Below the pieces are notes generated by a model. The model was not told the DNA's origin and made no database searches. It saw nothing but the letters and a program-made list of their open reading frames with translations. From Sphingomonas sp. 32-66-10 (GTDB taxonomy: Bacteria > Pseudomonadota > Alphaproteobacteria > Sphingomonadales > Sphingomonadaceae), in contig NCEF01000011.1 of the NCBI GenBank assembly GCA_002280565.1, positions 1-55,199 on the forward strand: 55,199 nucleotides of DNA, in the 5' to 3' direction. Below, piece by piece: positions 53,375-55,199 of the stretch (position 1 is the stretch's first letter; each line of letters begins with the position of its first letter). The translations under genes were made by a program, and so were the position numbers.

Positions 53375-54997
53375 ATGTCCGATTCACTCCTTGGCCTCGA
53401 CGAACCGCCCCAGCCGCGCGACAGCGTGTATCGTGTGCTGGCGCGCAAATACCGGCCGCAGACCTTTGCCGAGCTGATCGGGCAGGATGCGATGGTGCAG
53501 ACGCTGGGGAACGCGATTCGGCGCGACCGGCTGGCGCATGCGTTCCTGCTGACCGGCGTGCGCGGGGTCGGCAAGACGTCGACCGCGCGGCTGATCGCCA
53601 AGGCGCTGAACTGCATCGGTCCGGACGGGCAGGGCGGACCGACGATCGACCCGTGCGGGGTGTGCGAGCCGTGCCGCGCGATTGCCGAGGGGCGGCATAT
53701 CGATGTGATCGAGATGGACGCCGCCAGCCATACCGGCGTCGACGATGTCCGCGAGATCATCGATGCGTCGCGCTATTCGGCGGTCAGCGCGCGGTACAAA
53801 ATCTACATCATCGACGAAGTGCACATGCTGTCGAAGAACGCGTTCAACGCGTTGCTCAAGACGCTGGAAGAGCCGCCGGGACATGTGAAATTCCTGTTCG
53901 CGACGACCGAGGTGCAGAAGGTGCCGGTCACGGTGCTGTCGCGCTGCCAGCGCTTCGATCTGCGGCGGATTCCGGCGGAAAAGCTCGCTGCGCATTTCGG
54001 CGAAGTGGTCGCGAAGGAAGGTGCGCAGGCCGAGCCCGAGGCGCTGGCGATGATCGCGCGCGCGGCGGAAGGGTCGGCGCGCGACGGCCTCTCGATCCTC
54101 GATCAGGCGATTGCCCATGCCGGCATGGAGGGCGGGGCGGTCACGGCGGATGCGGTGCGCGACATGCTCGGCCTGTCCGACCGCAATGCGATCCGCGACC
54201 TGTTCGGCCAAGTGATCGCGGGCGATGCCGCGGGTGCGCTGGCGGCGCTGCGCGGCCAATATGATCTGGGGGTCGATCCGCAGGCGGTGCTGAAATCGCT
54301 GCTGGAGATGGTCCACCGCGTGACGCTGGCGAAGCTCGGCAATGCCGTGATCCCGGGCCAGGCGACCGAGGAGAGCGCGGCGCTGGCCGAATGGGCGGGG
54401 AAGCTCGGTTTTCCGGCGCTGCATCGGCTATGGCAATTGCTGCTCAAGGGGCATGACGAGGTGATCCGCGCCGCGCTGCCGATCGAGGCGTGCGAAATGG
54501 CGCTGCTGCGCGTGATCCACGCCTCGACCCTGCCCGATCCGGGCGAGCTGGCGCGCAAGATTGCCGAGGGCGCGCCGATGGGCGGCCCCGCACCCGCTGC
54601 CGCCCCAAGCGCACCCGTCGAAGCGCCCGCGCCGCGCAGCATGGCCGAACTGGTCGAGCGGCTGGCGGCGGCGCATGAGGAGCATCTGGCCGCGCGCGTG
54701 CGGAACCTTGTCCGCCCGATCCGGTTGGAAGAACCGGTGGTCGAGGTCAGCAGCCATGGGCTGCCCGCCGATCTGGTCCATGATTTCGAGAGCACGTTGC
54801 GGCGCGTACTGGGCAAGCGCTGGTCGCTGCGGGTCACCGATGCGCCGGGCCAGAAGACGTTGAACGAAGAGCGCGCGGAGCGCGAGGCGGCGGAGCGCGA
54901 TGCGGTGCTGGCCTCGCCCGTGGTTGCCGCCGCGCTCGAAGCCTTTCCCGATGCCGAGCTGATCGGCTGGACCCGCGAAAACAGGAGAGTTGGGTGA
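53375..54997 (+). CDS. dnaX: DNA polymerase III subunits gamma/tau
   Basis: 540 residues: RVLARKYRPQTFAELIGQD at the start, Walker A LTGVRGVGKTSTARLIAKAL, zinc-binding CGVCEPCRAI after an upstream Cys, Walker B YIIDEVHMLSKNAFNALLKT and sensor SRCQRF. The C-terminal part is Pro/Ala-rich, then a tau-like domain. The clamp loader gamma/tau ATPase opens the beta clamp and links the core polymerases. No obvious slippery A-run for gamma frameshifting was seen. Its stop overlaps the ybaB start (GTGA). Confidence 0.96.
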   Translation: MSDSLLGLDEPPQPRDSVYRVLARKYRPQTFAELIGQDAMVQTLGNAIRRDRLAHAFLLTGVRGVGKTSTARLIAKALNCIGPDGQGGPTIDPCGVCEPCRAIAEGRHIDVIEMDAASHTGVDDVREIIDASRYSAVSARYKIYIIDEVHMLSKNAFNALLKTLEEPPGHVKFLFATTEVQKVPVTVLSRCQRFDLRRIPAEKLAAHFGEVVAKEGAQAEPEALAMIARAAEGSARDGLSILDQAIAHAGMEGGAVTADAVRDMLGLSDRNAIRDLFGQVIAGDAAGALAALRGQYDLGVDPQAVLKSLLEMVHRVTLAKLGNAVIPGQATEESAALAEWAGKLGFPALHRLWQLLLKGHDEVIRAALPIEACEMALLRVIHASTLPDPGELARKIAEGAPMGGPAPAAAPSAPVEAPAPRSMAELVERLAAAHEEHLAARVRNLVRPIRLEEPVVEVSSHGLPADLVHDFESTLRRVLGKRWSLRVTDAPGQKTLNEERAEREAAERDAVLASPVVAAALEAFPDAELIGWTRENRRVG

Positions 54998-55137
54998 AGA
55001 GTATCGAAGACATCATGGCGATGGCGCAGAACGTCCAGAACGAGCTGACCAAGGCGCAGGCGAACCTTGACGGGATCGAGGTCGAGGGCGCGTCGGGTTT
55101 GGTATTCGAATGTTCAAAAGAATGTAAAGACTATTAA
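54994..55137 (+). pseudogene. ybaB: YbaB/EbfC nucleoid-associated protein, truncated by foreign sequence
   Basis: Reads MKSIEDIMAMAQNVQNELTK, a typical YbaB start (GTG 54994 overlapping the dnaX stop), and keeps homology through IEVEGASG. Normal YbaB continues about 75 residues (GGLVKVRATAKG...), but here the frame runs LVFECSKECKDY to a TAA at 55135-55137. The break coincides with a switch to AT-rich DNA at about 55099. Expected next gene recR is not reached. Confidence 0.8.
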
Positions 55138-55199
55138 GTGTAAAATAGTTGAAGAAACTAAGGAAAAAGCAAGCAAAAGGAGAAGAAAATACAATAATA
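55099..55199. other. AT-rich sequence of foreign composition at the window edge
   Basis: About 27% GC over 101 bases against a strongly GC-rich window. One forward frame (from 55103) is open to the edge and encodes Lys-rich sequence (KCKIVEETKEKASKRRRKYN). No inverted repeat or target duplication is visible at the junction. It may be an insertion or an assembly chimera. Confidence 0.7.

Overview
The window is a high-GC chromosomal segment from a member of the Sphingomonadales, most likely Sphingomonas or a close relative. The evidence is the fused str/S10/spc ribosomal-protein superoperon with alphaproteobacterial features (long acidic tail on L3, adk after secY), a Tat-exported glucose-fructose-oxidoreductase-like protein very similar to the Zymomonas enzyme, a bactofilin, RcnB-like and DUF6481 proteins, and the order ffs-dnaX-ybaB. 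I see no tRNA, rRNA operon, CRISPR array, integrase or complete insertion sequence.

Layout. 1-8.8 kb: the end of a TonB-dependent receptor, then a LysR regulator divergent from a pirin/WrbA/DODA-like redox cluster, RNA-related enzymes (RluA-type pseudouridine synthase, ArfB rescue factor), a lipoprotein, a free-methionine-sulfoxide reductase, an RcnB-like protein, a secreted M28 peptidase and a Usp protein. 8.9-12.7 kb: pdhC (E2) and lpdA (E3) of pyruvate dehydrogenase, separated by a small membrane protein, a thioesterase and a DUF559 endonuclease-like gene bracketed by inverted copies of a palindromic repeat. 12.8-19.1 kb: a broken amidohydrolase gene, a bactofilin/membrane glycosyltransferase pair, a large secreted protein of unknown function and a methyltransferase. 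19.1-36.3 kb: rpsL, rpsG, fusA, tuf, [terminator plus unknown small gene], rpsJ, rplC to rpsQ, rplN to rplO, secY, adk. The usual continuation rpsM-rpsK-rpoA-rplQ is absent. 36.4-49.5 kb: DUF6481 protein, a PLP decarboxylase, threonine dehydratase, an acyltransferase-like/small-ORF/TPR operon, a Gfo/Idh/MocA enzyme, ferredoxin-NADP reductase, GFA and lipocalin proteins, an ADP-ribosylglycohydrolase and an alpha/beta hydrolase. 47.5-51.4 kb: a tightly overlapping run of two cysteine desulfurases, a [2Fe-2S] ferredoxin and a class A beta-lactamase, followed by a ParDE toxin-antitoxin pair. 51.4-55.2 kb: DUF2269 and SDR-DoxX genes (the latter frameshifted), SRP RNA, dnaX and a truncated ybaB.

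The most interesting signals are: (a) a 266-nt structured region between rpsJ and rplC with two mutually exclusive sets of perfect helices, a candidate ribosomal-protein leader; (b) a DUF559 gene framed by inverted repeat units, resembling a REP-associated domesticated endonuclease; (c) the split of the str and S10 operons by a terminator and an unknown gene; (d) beta-lactamase translationally coupled to Fe-S genes; (e) an abrupt switch from GC-rich to about 27% GC inside ybaB in the last 100 bases, which may be an assembly chimera. Several genes (amidohydrolase, SDR-DoxX, first desulfurase, DUF2269, ParE) show lesions or non-canonical starts, so base-level sequence quality should be kept in mind.
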